Source: Marivivens sp.
Lineage (GTDB): Bacteria > Pseudomonadota > Alphaproteobacteria > Rhodobacterales > Rhodobacteraceae
Assembly: GCA_017643845.1 (NCBI GenBank)
Contig: JAEPMR010000018.1
Span: 1-48,493 of the forward strand
Length of the DNA: 48,493 nucleotides
Reading direction: 5' to 3'
The position numbers were made by a program, and so were the translations under genes. The notes beneath the pieces were generated by a model. It was not told the DNA's origin and did no database searches. It saw nothing but the letters and a program-made list of their open reading frames with translations. Shown piece by piece: positions 1-8,397 of the stretch; position 1 is the stretch's first letter, and each line of letters starts with the position of its first letter.

Positions 1-613
1 CAATGATGTTCCGCAACGCCACTGAACGGTCGCCCGTGATCTCGATGCCGAAATCTACGCCCCTGAGCGTGCAATCCGTCACAGCGCTATCATCACCGCG
101 CACGAATATCCCGCCCTTGGCATCGGCCCATCCATCAGCACTCCAGTCCAGATACCGCTCGGCATCCGCCCGGCCACGAACGTCCAACCCTTCCATACGG
201 ATCCATTGCGTATCAGGGTTGGCGACGATCAGATGCCGGTGCCGGTCCTGTGGCTTGGTCTTTTCCCAAACGCTGAGGTTCCGAAATGTCAGGTTCCGGC
301 TCTCCCCATGGATCACCAGAAAATCGAAATGTGCGCCCTTGCCCGCAAGGGACTGGATCAAAACCGGCGCATCGAAGGTGGCACCATAGACACTAGCGCC
401 GCCGTAGTCGCCATCCTCAAGCAAGAGGATATCGCCGCCCTCTGCAGCCGCCAGCGCATCATTCAAACCCACCCATGGCGCTTCGCGCGTGCCGTCAGGC
501 GTCACGGCGGATGCAGCACCGAGCGGCTGGACATAATGGAACCGCTGTGCCGCCGCGGCCCCTGCCATCACCAGCAGGGAAACCGACAGAATCACCCAGC
601 GCAGCCAAACCAT
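1..613 (-). CDS. Secreted right-handed beta-helix (PbH1-type) protein, C-terminus outside window
   Basis: The reading frame stays open from the ATG at 613 to the left edge (204 codons visible), so the 3' end is missing. It starts with a typical signal peptide (MVWLRWVILSVSLLVMAGAA, then AAAQ), so the product is exported. After it comes a segment typical of parallel beta-helix proteins (PWVGLNDALAAAEGGDILLL, then DGDYGG), followed by short coil-like strands such as NLTFRNLSVW, WIRMEGLDVRGRA, GGIFVRGDDSAVTDCTL and GVDFGIEITGD. Such folds occur in polysaccharide lyases, epimerases and surface carbohydrate-binding proteins; the visible part does not show which. It is divergent from the ExoY-like gene, and a role in exopolysaccharide processing or attachment is inferred from that context only. 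No C-terminal sorting signal can be checked because that end lies outside the window. Confidence 0.8.
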   Translation of the reverse strand, partial: MVWLRWVILSVSLLVMAGAAAAQRFHYVQPLGAASAVTPDGTREAPWVGLNDALAAAEGGDILLLEDGDYGGASVYGATFDAPVLIQSLAGKGAHFDFLVIHGESRNLTFRNLSVWEKTKPQDRHRHLIVANPDTQWIRMEGLDVRGRADAERYLDWSADGWADAKGGIFVRGDDSAVTDCTLRGVDFGIEITGDRSVALRNII

Positions 614-1011
614 CGCGACCCTTTCTTTGGCGCGTTCCGCAGCGACAAGCGCCGCGTCACGGTCAAAAATACAACCTAACAAGGAGGAAGTCTGGCAGGA
701 TTTGCGCCCGCCCGCATCAGGATTCGCGCAGGAATGTGGCTTTGAATTGGCACTGTCCGCGTTTTGAAGACAATCCAAGATTGTATCCAGAATTTGTTTC
801 TAAACCTTTAATTTTAAATTGCAAAATACAACCTTAGGGTAGGAAAAGTTTGTGGCAATGTGTCAGAAAATTGGTAACATTGTGGCGGGGAAAGTTGGGA
901 AATGCTTCCTGAGGGGGATTTCCAATACAGGTGGGCAACCGGCGCATATGCGTTGGGATAGTGCATCCATTTTTTGGGTGTGAGTTGAAATAGTATTGGA
1001 TGGGTTGGGTT
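614..1011. other. Divergent promoter region, AT-rich, no gene
   Basis: This 398-bp gap separates the leftward beta-helix gene from the rightward sugar transferase, so it must hold both promoters. The part from about 760 to 1000 is clearly more AT-rich than the flanking genes. I see a 12-bp direct repeat (listed separately), a short inverted repeat CAATGT (856-861) / ACATTG (877-882) with a 15-bp spacer, and two copies of TTGTGGC near 850 and 880. No convincing sigma-70 or sigma-54 promoter and no coding frame stood out. Confidence 0.6.
666..834 (+). repeat. 12-bp direct repeat flanking the divergent promoters
   Basis: AAAATACAACCT occurs exactly at 666-677 and again at 823-834, 157 bp apart. 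The first copy lies 53 bp upstream of the leftward beta-helix start and the second about 180 bp upstream of the sugar transferase. A partial inverted form (TTGTAT) lies near 782-787. This layout would suit one regulator acting on both exopolysaccharide-side genes, but that is inference. Confidence 0.45.
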
Positions 1012-1695
1012 ATGACTGTCCATTTTTCTAAGGGCCTGCCGCAGGCGGCCCCCATCGCTTATCAGCCGTTCGCGGAGCGGCGCCCGACGGGACTCTACGC
1101 TGCTTTCGGGAAACGCCTGTTGGACATCACGCTGGTGATTCTTCTGGCACCGATTGCGATTCCCATCGTGCTGATCCTTGCGGCCTGCATCGCGGTTGAC
1201 GGCTCCAATCCGTTCTACAGCCAGTTCCGCACAAACGCGGACGGAAGCAAATTCCGCATGTGGAAGCTGCGCAGCATGGTTAAGGGCGCAGATGAACTGC
1301 TGGAATCCTACCTTGCCGCCAATCCTGATGAACGGCGCGTCTGGGACGCGGTGCAAAAGCTGGAAAACGATCCGCGTATTACGCCGTTCGGTCGGCTTCT
1401 GCGGCAGTCGTCACTTGATGAGCTGCCCCAGCTCTGGAACGTCCTGCGCGGTGAAATGAGTATCGTTGGCCCGCGCCCGATGACACCGGATCAAGAGCAC
1501 CTATACCCCGGCCCGTTCTATTTCGGCGCGCGTCCGGGGATGACCGGCCCTTGGCAGGTCTCGGACCGCAACGACTCGATGTTCAAGGACCGCGCCGTCC
1601 ACGATTTCCGCTACCGGCGCGAGATGTCCCTCTGGACCGACATTCGCCTTCTGGTCGCGACGGCCGGAGTCGTGTTTAAATGCACGGGGCGCTGA
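1012..1695 (+). CDS. exoY: ExoY/WcaJ-type undecaprenyl-phosphate sugar-1-phosphate transferase
   Basis: This is a bacterial sugar transferase (PF02397 family). Members move a hexose-1-phosphate from a UDP-sugar to undecaprenyl phosphate at the inner membrane, the first step of exopolysaccharide or capsule repeat-unit synthesis. A membrane segment (LLDITLVILLAPIAIPIVLI) near residue 40 is followed by the family's cytosolic core: KFRMWKLRSMV, a DPRITPFGRLLR stretch, SLDELPQLWNVL, GEMSIVGPRPM and a PGMTGPWQVS motif. At about 227 residues it matches short ExoY-like enzymes without the multi-span WbaP N-terminus. The start is uncertain: ATG at 1012 or ATG at 1000, neither with a good Shine-Dalgarno sequence. 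The next genes (TPR lipoprotein, exosortase) point to an exosortase-linked polysaccharide locus. The sugar specificity cannot be read from the sequence. Confidence 0.88.
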   Translation: MTVHFSKGLPQAAPIAYQPFAERRPTGLYAAFGKRLLDITLVILLAPIAIPIVLILAACIAVDGSNPFYSQFRTNADGSKFRMWKLRSMVKGADELLESYLAANPDERRVWDAVQKLENDPRITPFGRLLRQSSLDELPQLWNVLRGEMSIVGPRPMTPDQEHLYPGPFYFGARPGMTGPWQVSDRNDSMFKDRAVHDFRYRREMSLWTDIRLLVATAGVVFKCTGR

Positions 1696-1746
1696 CCGTC
1701 ACTGACAGATAAGCGCCCGCTCGTTGATCTGACAGAGGACCGCCTG

Positions 1747-4164
1747 ATGCCCCGTTTGCTTCCTGCCATCGCGATTGCTGCGGCCCTTACCCTCTCCGCC
1801 TGCGACAGCGCAGAGGATCGCGCCGAGGGTCATTACCAATCCGCGCTTGAGCTTCTCGAAGCAGGCGACGCTGACCGCGCGCTCGTCGAACTACGCAACG
1901 TGTTCGATCTCGACGAAGACCACCGCGAGGCACTCACCCTCTACGCCACCGTTCAGCGCGAACGCGGCGAAACAGGTGAGGCCTACGCCCATTTCCTCCG
2001 CCTCGCGGAATATTTCCCCGAGGATGGTCCAGCCCGCCGCGCACTCGCCGAAATCGCATTTTCCGCCCGCGACTGGGACGAAACCGAGCGCCATGTAACA
2101 GCCGGCATCGGCCTTTTGCCGGATGATCCCTCGCTACAAACGCTTGAACTGGCGGTTCGCTTCCGCCACGCCGCCGATGCCGGTGACCGGGCAGCAGTGG
2201 ATGCAATCATCGCAGAGCTCACTGCCAAGATGCAGGCCGACCCCGACAACCAGACGGCTCGCCAGATCGTCATCGGCCAGTTGGTCAGCTCAGACGCGCT
2301 CGACGCGGCTCTCCCCCTGATCGAAGACGCGATCGCGCTCGACGAATCCGATTTCGCGATGCACCTGCTCAAGCTGCAAATCCTCGTGGATCGCGCCCCC
2401 GAAGCGAAAGTTGAAGCGCAACTTGAAACCATGTTCCGGCTGTTTCCGAACGATGCCAATGTGCAGGGAACCCTGATCAACTGGTATGAAAGCCGCGACA
2501 ACCTCCCCGCCGCCGAAGCGCTCCTGCGCGAGTTGGCCGCCACATCGAGTGACAAAAACGCGGCGCAAATGGCCGTGGTGTCCTTCCTGCGCCGCACACA
2601 AGGAACAGAGGCTGCACTGGCAGAGCTTGACTCTCTCATCGCGTCAGAGCCGGATCCCGCCCTTTTTCGCGCGATGAAAGCCTCGATCCGGTTTGACAGC
2701 GGCGAGGCCGACGCAGCCTTGGCTGATTTCGCTGCAATCGTGGCAGAGACGAGCGAAAGCGACCAGTTGCGCAACATCCGCGTAACCTACGCCAACGCGC
2801 TCGATACCGCTGAGCGGCGCGATGCAGCGCAGGCTCAGGTCGATCAGGTGCTCGCCGCTGATCCCGGTCACGTCGGTGCACTCAAACTCCAGGCGAGCTG
2901 GCTAACACAGGCCGACCGCCCGGATGACGCGATCCTCGCGCTGCGCAAAGCACTCGATCAGGCGCCCCGCGACCCTGAAATCCTGCTTCTGATGGCAGAG
3001 GCACACGAACGCGCTGGCAGCTACGAGCTGGCAGGCGAACGTCTCTCCCTCGCCGTCGAGCTTTCAAACCGCGCACCTGTCGAAACCCTCCGCTACGCCC
3101 GCCATTTGCAGCAGCGGGATCGCGCGCTGGCCGCCGAATCCGTGGTGATCGACGCCCTGCGCCTCCAGCCTGAAAATGTGGAACTCCTGCGCCAACTCGG
3201 GTCCATTTACCTCCAGCTTGGCGACACATTGCGCGGTCGCGACGTTGCCGACCGCCTTGCCGCGTTGGGCGCTACGGACCTCGCCAACAGCCTTCAGGTA
3301 AACCTGCTTCTGCGCGAACGTGACACCGCTGGCACCGTTCGCTTTGCCGAAGATTTGATCGCCCGCGGCGCCGATGCCAGCGCAGGTCTCGCCACAATCG
3401 TTCGCGCCTATCTTACAGCAGGGGATTTTGTCGCCGCCGCCGCCGCACTCGATGAAAAACTGGCCGATAGCCCCGATGACTTAGACGCCCTTTACCTCCG
3501 CGCTGGCGTCCACGCGATCGAAGGCGAGACCGACGCAGCCGATGCCATCTACCAGCGCCTCGTCGCCGCGCGCGCCGACAATCCCCAGATCGTCCGCGCC
3601 TATTTTCGCCTTCTCACCGCAGCCGACAGGATGGACGACGCCGCCAAAGTGCTGCGCGAGGGTCTCGCCGTCACGCCGGACAACATCGACCTGCGCTTCA
3701 CCCAGGCCCGCCACCTCGAACAGACCGGCGACATAGACGGTGCCATCGCCGCCTACGAAGACCTCTACGAGCGCCAGTCCGATAATCTCCTTTTTGCAAA
3801 CAACCTCGCCAACCTGCTCTCCACCTACCGCGGCGATCCTGCAGCTGTCGAACGGGCCTACGCGATCGCCCGCCGTTTGCGCGGCACGGCAATCCCGGCG
3901 TTTCAGGATACCTACGGCTGGATTGCCTACCAGCGCGGGGACTATGACGAGGCACTGACCTATCTACAGGAGGCCGCAGCCGCCCGCCGCGACGATGCGC
4001 TCGTGCAGATGCGCTTCGGCCTGACCCTTGCCGCCCTTGGCCGCAATGCCGAAGCCCGCGACCAACTCACCGCGGCCCTGTCGATGGACGGCAGTGCGGA
4101 GATCCCGCTCCACACGGCCGCCACGGACACGCTCGCGACCCTCCCCGATGGCGGCGTCGAATAA
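1747..4164 (+). CDS. TPR-repeat lipoprotein of an exosortase/exopolysaccharide locus (PrsT-like)
   Basis: This 805-residue protein starts with a lipoprotein signal and the lipobox LSAC (Cys19). Asp follows the Cys, which in E. coli favours retention in the inner membrane; the mature protein would face the periplasm. Almost all the rest is tetratricopeptide repeats of about 34 residues (for example HYQSALELLEAGDADRALVE at residues 30-50 and further units through residue 790). TPR lipoproteins of this size commonly sit next to exosortases and EPS polymerisation genes, where they are thought to scaffold export complexes. The ATG at 1747 follows an AGAGGA ribosome site with 8-nt spacing. Its stop codon directly abuts the exosortase start (TAA then ATG), so the two are surely cotranscribed and probably translationally coupled. 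The PrsT-like name is inferred from architecture and context. Confidence 0.85.
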   Translation: MPRLLPAIAIAAALTLSACDSAEDRAEGHYQSALELLEAGDADRALVELRNVFDLDEDHREALTLYATVQRERGETGEAYAHFLRLAEYFPEDGPARRALAEIAFSARDWDETERHVTAGIGLLPDDPSLQTLELAVRFRHAADAGDRAAVDAIIAELTAKMQADPDNQTARQIVIGQLVSSDALDAALPLIEDAIALDESDFAMHLLKLQILVDRAPEAKVEAQLETMFRLFPNDANVQGTLINWYESRDNLPAAEALLRELAATSSDKNAAQMAVVSFLRRTQGTEAALAELDSLIASEPDPALFRAMKASIRFDSGEADAALADFAAIVAETSESDQLRNIRVTYANALDTAERRDAAQAQVDQVLAADPGHVGALKLQASWLTQADRPDDAILALRKALDQAPRDPEILLLMAEAHERAGSYELAGERLSLAVELSNRAPVETLRYARHLQQRDRALAAESVVIDALRLQPENVELLRQLGSIYLQLGDTLRGRDVADRLAALGATDLANSLQVNLLLRERDTAGTVRFAEDLIARGADASAGLATIVRAYLTAGDFVAAAAALDEKLADSPDDLDALYLRAGVHAIEGETDAADAIYQRLVAARADNPQIVRAYFRLLTAADRMDDAAKVLREGLAVTPDNIDLRFTQARHLEQTGDIDGAIAAYEDLYERQSDNLLFANNLANLLSTYRGDPAAVERAYAIARRLRGTAIPAFQDTYGWIAYQRGDYDEALTYLQEAAAARRDDALVQMRFGLTLAALGRNAEARDQLTAALSMDGSAEIPLHTAATDTLATLPDGGVE

Positions 4165-5778
4165 ATGACCCGCGCGGCGCGACAGTCCGGCCCCCAGACC
4201 GCGCTCGCGGCCACTGCCAGCGTCGATCCGGCAGGTCTGGCATGGTTCACGTTGCTGTTTCTGGCAGCCGTCCCCGTCTACTGGTTCGGACTGACCTCGC
4301 TCGTGGATGCCTGGTCCACCCCCGAATACAGCCACGGGCCGATCATCCCGCTGGTCTCGCTCTATCTCTACCTGCGCGAACGGCACCATGCACTCGCTCT
4401 CCCTGCACAGGCGAATAAGAGCCGCGCACCTGGTCTCGTGCTCCTTGCTTTCGCCCTCGCCCTCGGCATCGCCGGCAATCTCGTTCGAATCCCCGATATC
4501 GTGACATACGCGCTCATCCTTTGGGTGGGCGCGGTGGTTCTGATCACCTTGGGTTGGGCAGACGGGCGCCGCCATTGGGCGCCGGTTCTCCACCTCGTTT
4601 TCATGCTGCCCCTCCCCCAGTTCATCTATTGGAAGCTCAACATCTTCCTGCAGGGCATCTCTTCGGAAATCGGTGTCTGGGTTGTCGCCCTACTGGGCGT
4701 GCCGGTGCATCTGGACGGCAACATCATCGACCTCGGCATCTACAAACTGCAAGTTGCCGAAGCCTGCTCCGGTCTTCGCTATCTCTTCCCGATCCTCAGC
4801 TTTTCCTACCTTTTTGCCATCCTTTATCGCGGCCCGTACTGGCACAAGGCGGTGCTCCTGCTGGCCGCAGCGCCGCTCACCGTCCTGATGAACAGCTTCC
4901 GCATCGGCGTCATCGGGGTCTTGGTCGACAGCTACGGTATTCAGCACGCCGAAGGCTTCCTGCACTTCTTCGAAGGATGGGTCATCTTCATCGCCTGCGT
5001 GGGCCTCCTGTTCGGCCTCGCGGTCGGCCTCCAGCGATTCACGACGCGCAATCGCCTCCCCCTTTCGGCTACGATTGACGTCGATTTCACCGGGTTCGGA
5101 CGGGAAGCCTCCCGCCTCTTTGCGATCGGCCCACACCGCGGCCTGATCATGGCGACAGTACTCAGCCTCGCCGTTTCTGCGGCCTATATCCTGATCCCCG
5201 CACAGGAGCGCACCGCGCCGGACCGAGACCCGTTTGTTCTTTTTCCGCGCAGCATCTCCGACTGGTCCGCTCAGGTTCTACCCCTTGAACCCTCTGTCGA
5301 GGACGTGCTCGGCGCGGACGACTACCTCAACGCCAGTTATTCCGCCGCAGGCATCGCCGCGCCGGTCGGCTTCTTTTCCGCCTATTACGATGTGCAAACA
5401 GAAGGCGACGGCATCCACTCGCCCGAGGTCTGCCTCCCCGGTGGCGGATGGGAAATCGTCACCATCGCCCCGCATGAGATCGACATGAGCGCCACCCCCT
5501 ACGGAAAATTCGAGGTTCTGCGCGCGATCATCCGCAAAGGCACCAATGACCAGCTCGTTTACTACTGGTTCGACCAGCGCGGCCGCCGCATGACCAATGA
5601 CTACCTCGCCAAGATCATGGTCGTCTGGGACAGCCTCCGCACCGGCCGCACCCATGGCGCATTGGTGCGCTACTCAACACCGATCCTCACAGGCGAAAGC
5701 CAAGCCGCCGCTGCTGACCGGCTTGAAGGCTTCATGCGCGAAAGCCTCCCGCGCCTGCCCCGTTTCGTGCCGGATTAA
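4165..5778 (+). CDS. xrtD: Exosortase fused to EpsI domain (VPLPA-CTERM exosortase XrtD-like)
   Basis: Exosortases are polytopic inner-membrane cysteine transpeptidases that cleave proteins carrying a C-terminal sorting helix. Residues 20-300 are multi-span and carry the three invariant catalytic residues: Cys201 in [10 protein letters not shown], Arg246 in [10 protein letters not shown] and His267 in FLHFFEGW. From about residue 320 to the end there is an EpsI (DUF3485) domain, recognisable by [25 protein letters not shown] and [11 protein letters not shown]. Exosortase plus EpsI in one chain of about 540 residues is the layout of the rhodobacterial VPLPA-CTERM enzyme XrtD. No VPLPA-type substrate is visible in this window, so substrates must be encoded elsewhere. 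The gene abuts the upstream TPR lipoprotein. It converges on the glycosyltransferase, with the two stop codons sharing one TTAA. Confidence 0.9.
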   Translation: MTRAARQSGPQTALAATASVDPAGLAWFTLLFLAAVPVYWFGLTSLVDAWSTPEYSHGPIIPLVSLYLYLRERHHALALPAQANKSRAPGLVLLAFALALGIAGNLVRIPDIVTYALILWVGAVVLITLGWADGRRHWAPVLHLVFMLPLPQFIYWKLNIFLQGISSEIGVWVVALLGVPVHLDGNIIDLGIYKLQVAEACSGLRYLFPILSFSYLFAILYRGPYWHKAVLLLAAAPLTVLMNSFRIGVIGVLVDSYGIQHAEGFLHFFEGWVIFIACVGLLFGLAVGLQRFTTRNRLPLSATIDVDFTGFGREASRLFAIGPHRGLIMATVLSLAVSAAYILIPAQERTAPDRDPFVLFPRSISDWSAQVLPLEPSVEDVLGADDYLNASYSAAGIAAPVGFFSAYYDVQTEGDGIHSPEVCLPGGGWEIVTIAPHEIDMSATPYGKFEVLRAIIRKGTNDQLVYYWFDQRGRRMTNDYLAKIMVVWDSLRTGRTHGALVRYSTPILTGESQAAAADRLEGFMRESLPRLPRFVPD

Positions 5779-7016
5779 CGCCCCGCCTTGGTGAATATCC
5801 GGTCATAGGCCGCCAAAAGCGGCGCAACCGAGCTTTCCCAGCTCAGCCCCTCCAGCACCCGCTTGCGCCCTGCAACGCCCATATCCCGCCCCTCGTCGGG
5901 ATGATCCATCAGCCACGCAATCTTTTCGGCAAAATCCTCCGGCACATTCGGCGTGGCATAGAGCGATGCCCCCTGCGCCGACACCCGCCCCTCCTTCAGA
6001 TCAAACTGCACCGAAGGCTTTTCGAGGAGCATATATTCCATGATCTTATTCATGGTGGAGATGTCGTTCATCGCGTTCTTCGGATCAGGGCAGACACCAA
6101 TATCCGCGCTGCATAAGACCCGCAGCATCTCCTCGCCATAAAGCGCACCGGGGAAGTCGAAATACGCCTCCAGCCCCCGCGCCGCGACATCCGCCTGCAC
6201 CACCGGCACATGCGGCCCGAAACCGATGATCACGAACCGCACATCGCTTTTGCCCAGCCGGTTGATCAGGTGATCTGCCGCAGCCACCAGAAGGTCCATC
6301 CCCTCCTGCTGGCCGATCACACCCACATAGCCGATCATCGTTTCCGCGCCCTTACGCACGGCAGGGTCCGGCGGCTGAATTTCGAACTTGCCCACCTGCG
6401 GCGCGGAGCGCACCACAAACACATCCTCCGGCGCCATTCCACCACGCGTAATGGCAATCTGGCGAAAGCTCTCATTGGTTGCGATCGAGACATCCGCCGC
6501 GCGAAATGTCATCCGCTCCCACAAACGCAAGATCTTGTAGATCAGCCCCCGCTTGCCGAACTTCGCCTCAAACAGCTCCGGCGCCACATCGTGATGATCA
6601 AACAGAAACCGCACCCCCGCCAGCCGGTAACGCAGCCCCAACAGGAAAATCAGATCCGGCGGATTGCACCCGTGAATGACGTCGAAGCCGCGCTCCTCCC
6701 GCACTTTCCGCGCCAGCCGGAACATATGCCAAAGCGCACCGCCCCATTCCCGCGCATAGGCGATTGCCCCTTCATGCGCCTCGGATGGCAGCGGAAAGCG
6801 GTAAATATGAATGCCGTCGATCTCCTCATAGGCGGCATCCCAGCCGCGCCCCATCGGGCAGATCACACTCACCTGATAGCCAGCGCCATGCAGCGTCGTC
6901 GCTTCCATCCACACACGGCGGTCGAGCGGGACTGGAAGGTTCTCGACAACAATCAGGATCCGCCGCCCATCACCTCGCAGGCTTTCGCCCTGCTGCTCCC
7001 TGTCGTCCCTGATCAT
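5775..7016 (-). CDS. Glycosyltransferase family 4 (GT-B fold)
   Basis: This 413-residue protein has the two-domain GT-B layout. The N-terminal Rossmann part opens with [20 protein letters not shown] and contains [10 protein letters not shown] and [20 protein letters not shown]. The C-terminal nucleotide-sugar domain has [18 protein letters not shown] and the closing E-x7-E-like helix around [16 protein letters not shown]. The family transfers a sugar from an NDP-sugar with retention and usually builds exopolysaccharide or LPS repeats at the cytoplasmic face. ATG at 7016 is preferred; a TTG at 7115 would add 33 low-complexity residues not expected in the fold. It is convergent with xrtD (stops share TTAA) and divergent from the membrane/CNB gene. 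Donor and acceptor are unknown. Confidence 0.85.
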   Translation of the reverse strand: MIRDDREQQGESLRGDGRRILIVVENLPVPLDRRVWMEATTLHGAGYQVSVICPMGRGWDAAYEEIDGIHIYRFPLPSEAHEGAIAYAREWGGALWHMFRLARKVREERGFDVIHGCNPPDLIFLLGLRYRLAGVRFLFDHHDVAPELFEAKFGKRGLIYKILRLWERMTFRAADVSIATNESFRQIAITRGGMAPEDVFVVRSAPQVGKFEIQPPDPAVRKGAETMIGYVGVIGQQEGMDLLVAAADHLINRLGKSDVRFVIIGFGPHVPVVQADVAARGLEAYFDFPGALYGEEMLRVLCSADIGVCPDPKNAMNDISTMNKIMEYMLLEKPSVQFDLKEGRVSAQGASLYATPNVPEDFAEKIAWLMDHPDEGRDMGVAGRKRVLEGLSWESSVAPLLAAYDRIFTKAGR

Positions 7017-7203
7017 ACTGCCTGATTCCACTCGCCCAAATGACACTCGCGACCCTAGCCCAAGCCTTTGCCCCGCACCATCATTCCCGCCCGACTGATG
7101 CGCGTGAGGCGACAATCACGATACAGACATGAAAAATGTTTTCGCGACGCCGAATTCCCTGCTAGGCATTTCAGAATTGTATACTCCGATAAAGGCACAG
7201 CTT

Positions 7204-7911
7204 ATGGATGCAATGCCGCCTCAATTTTATGAAACCGCGGGCCTCTTGGGGGTGGTTTTATATCTCGGCTCTTACGCCGCGCTCCAGTTGGGCTTGATCC
7301 GCGGCAACAGCCGCACCTACACGCTCCTCAATCTCGCGGCGGCCAGCTTCGTTCTGATCAGCCTCCTGACGGAGTTCAATCTCGCCTCCGCAATGATCCA
7401 AATCTCTTGGATCGTCATCAGCATCACCGGCCTGACTCGGATGTGGCTCCTGCACCGCCGCCTGCGCTTCTCCGACGAAGAACGCGAGCTGCTGCAAACC
7501 CAGTTTCCCGATCTCTCGCTCGGTTCCGCGCGCAGCTTTCTGGACGCGGGCAATTGGCTGGACCTGCCCGAAGGATACGAGCTTCTGCATGAGGAAACGC
7601 CCGTCTCCAATCTTTTCTACCTCGCATCCGGCGATGTCGACGTGGCCTCCGGCAGTCAACATCTCGCTGTTGTATCGGGCGGGTTTCTCGGCGAAATCAA
7701 CATCCTGCCCGGCACACCGGCCTCTGCCACAGTCACCGCCATGACACCGCTGCGTGTTTTCAGCATTTCCCGCAACGCCCTGCGCCGCCTGCGCCAGAGC
7801 GACTCCGATTTCCGTATCGCACTCGACAGCAGCCTGAACAAAGACACAGGCCGCAAGCTTGTCGCCGCAAACGCCCGCCTCGTCGCCCGATCAGAGAAAA
7901 CTCCCGCTTAA
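7204..7911 (+). CDS. Membrane protein with C-terminal cyclic-nucleotide-binding-like (CAP) domain
   Basis: The N-terminal 85 residues form about three transmembrane helices (LLGVVLYLGSYAALQLGL, LLNLAAASFVLISLL and AMIQISWIVISITGL). The second half looks like a cyclic-nucleotide-binding beta-roll: ELLHEETPVSNLFYLASGDV, HLAVVSGGFLGEINILPGTP and ATVTAMTPLRVFSISRNALR. The GxLGE-like stretch (GGFLGEI) fits a CNB phosphate-binding cassette, but a ligand-binding Arg is not evident, so nucleotide binding is uncertain. ATG at 7204 is preferred because AAAGG lies 9 nt upstream and a TATACT element lies at 7180-7185. ATG at 7129 would add 25 residues and has no ribosome site. It sits 19 nt before the DUF3307 gene, so the two likely form an operon, possibly sensing a nucleotide at the membrane. 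Confidence 0.72.
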   Translation: MDAMPPQFYETAGLLGVVLYLGSYAALQLGLIRGNSRTYTLLNLAAASFVLISLLTEFNLASAMIQISWIVISITGLTRMWLLHRRLRFSDEERELLQTQFPDLSLGSARSFLDAGNWLDLPEGYELLHEETPVSNLFYLASGDVDVASGSQHLAVVSGGFLGEINILPGTPASATVTAMTPLRVFSISRNALRRLRQSDSDFRIALDSSLNKDTGRKLVAANARLVARSEKTPA

Positions 7912-7930
7912 CCCATTCAAAGGAGACCGG

Positions 7931-8305
7931 ATGCCAGACCCTTCCGTACTTGTTCTAGTTCTTGCGTTTCTAATCAAACATTTCATCGCGGATTTCGTAC
8001 TGCAAACGGCATGGATGGTCCGCACCAAAGGCCGCTATGGCCATATCGGCGGATTGATCCACACTGGCATCCATCTCGTCTGTAGCGGCCTGATCCTTGC
8101 CTATTTCGGCTTCGGCTTTCTGATCGCCGCGCTTTTACTTTTAGGCGAAGGTATCATCCATTACCACGTTGACTGGGCCAAGGATCAGATCACGTCCCGG
8201 CGCGGCTACGACCCCTCCAGTCATATGTTCTGGATTCTCACAGGGCTGGACCAGCTCATCCATTACCTGACATATCTGGCGATGATCGCGCTGCTGGTGC
8301 TCTAG
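7931..8305 (+). CDS. DUF3307 family integral membrane protein
   Basis: The 124-residue product is nearly all membrane helices: VLVLVLAFLIKHFIADFVL at the start, HTGIHLVCSGLILAYFGFGF in the middle and a closing LIHYLTYLAMIALLVL. The N-terminal KHFIADFVLQT, IHTGIHL and a GEGIIHYHVDWAKDQI stretch are typical of the DUF3307 family, which is rich in conserved His and Asp in membrane segments. Its function is not known. ATG at 7931 follows AAAGGAGACCGG, an excellent ribosome site, which rules out the longer in-frame extension. It probably shares a transcript with the membrane/CNB gene upstream. Confidence 0.8.
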   Translation: MPDPSVLVLVLAFLIKHFIADFVLQTAWMVRTKGRYGHIGGLIHTGIHLVCSGLILAYFGFGFLIAALLLLGEGIIHYHVDWAKDQITSRRGYDPSSHMFWILTGLDQLIHYLTYLAMIALLVL

Positions 8306-8397
8306 ACGACAGCTCGGAACAACCTGCTGGACCCTCCCGCTCCGATGGCCCATGAATATGATCAAATTATCATCTGCCACCTGAGTCGGAGACAAAA

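Noticed and set aside
755..770. TGGCAC in the exopolysaccharide promoter region as sigma-54 promoter
   Set aside because: The required TTGCA at the -12 position is missing (GCGTT instead).
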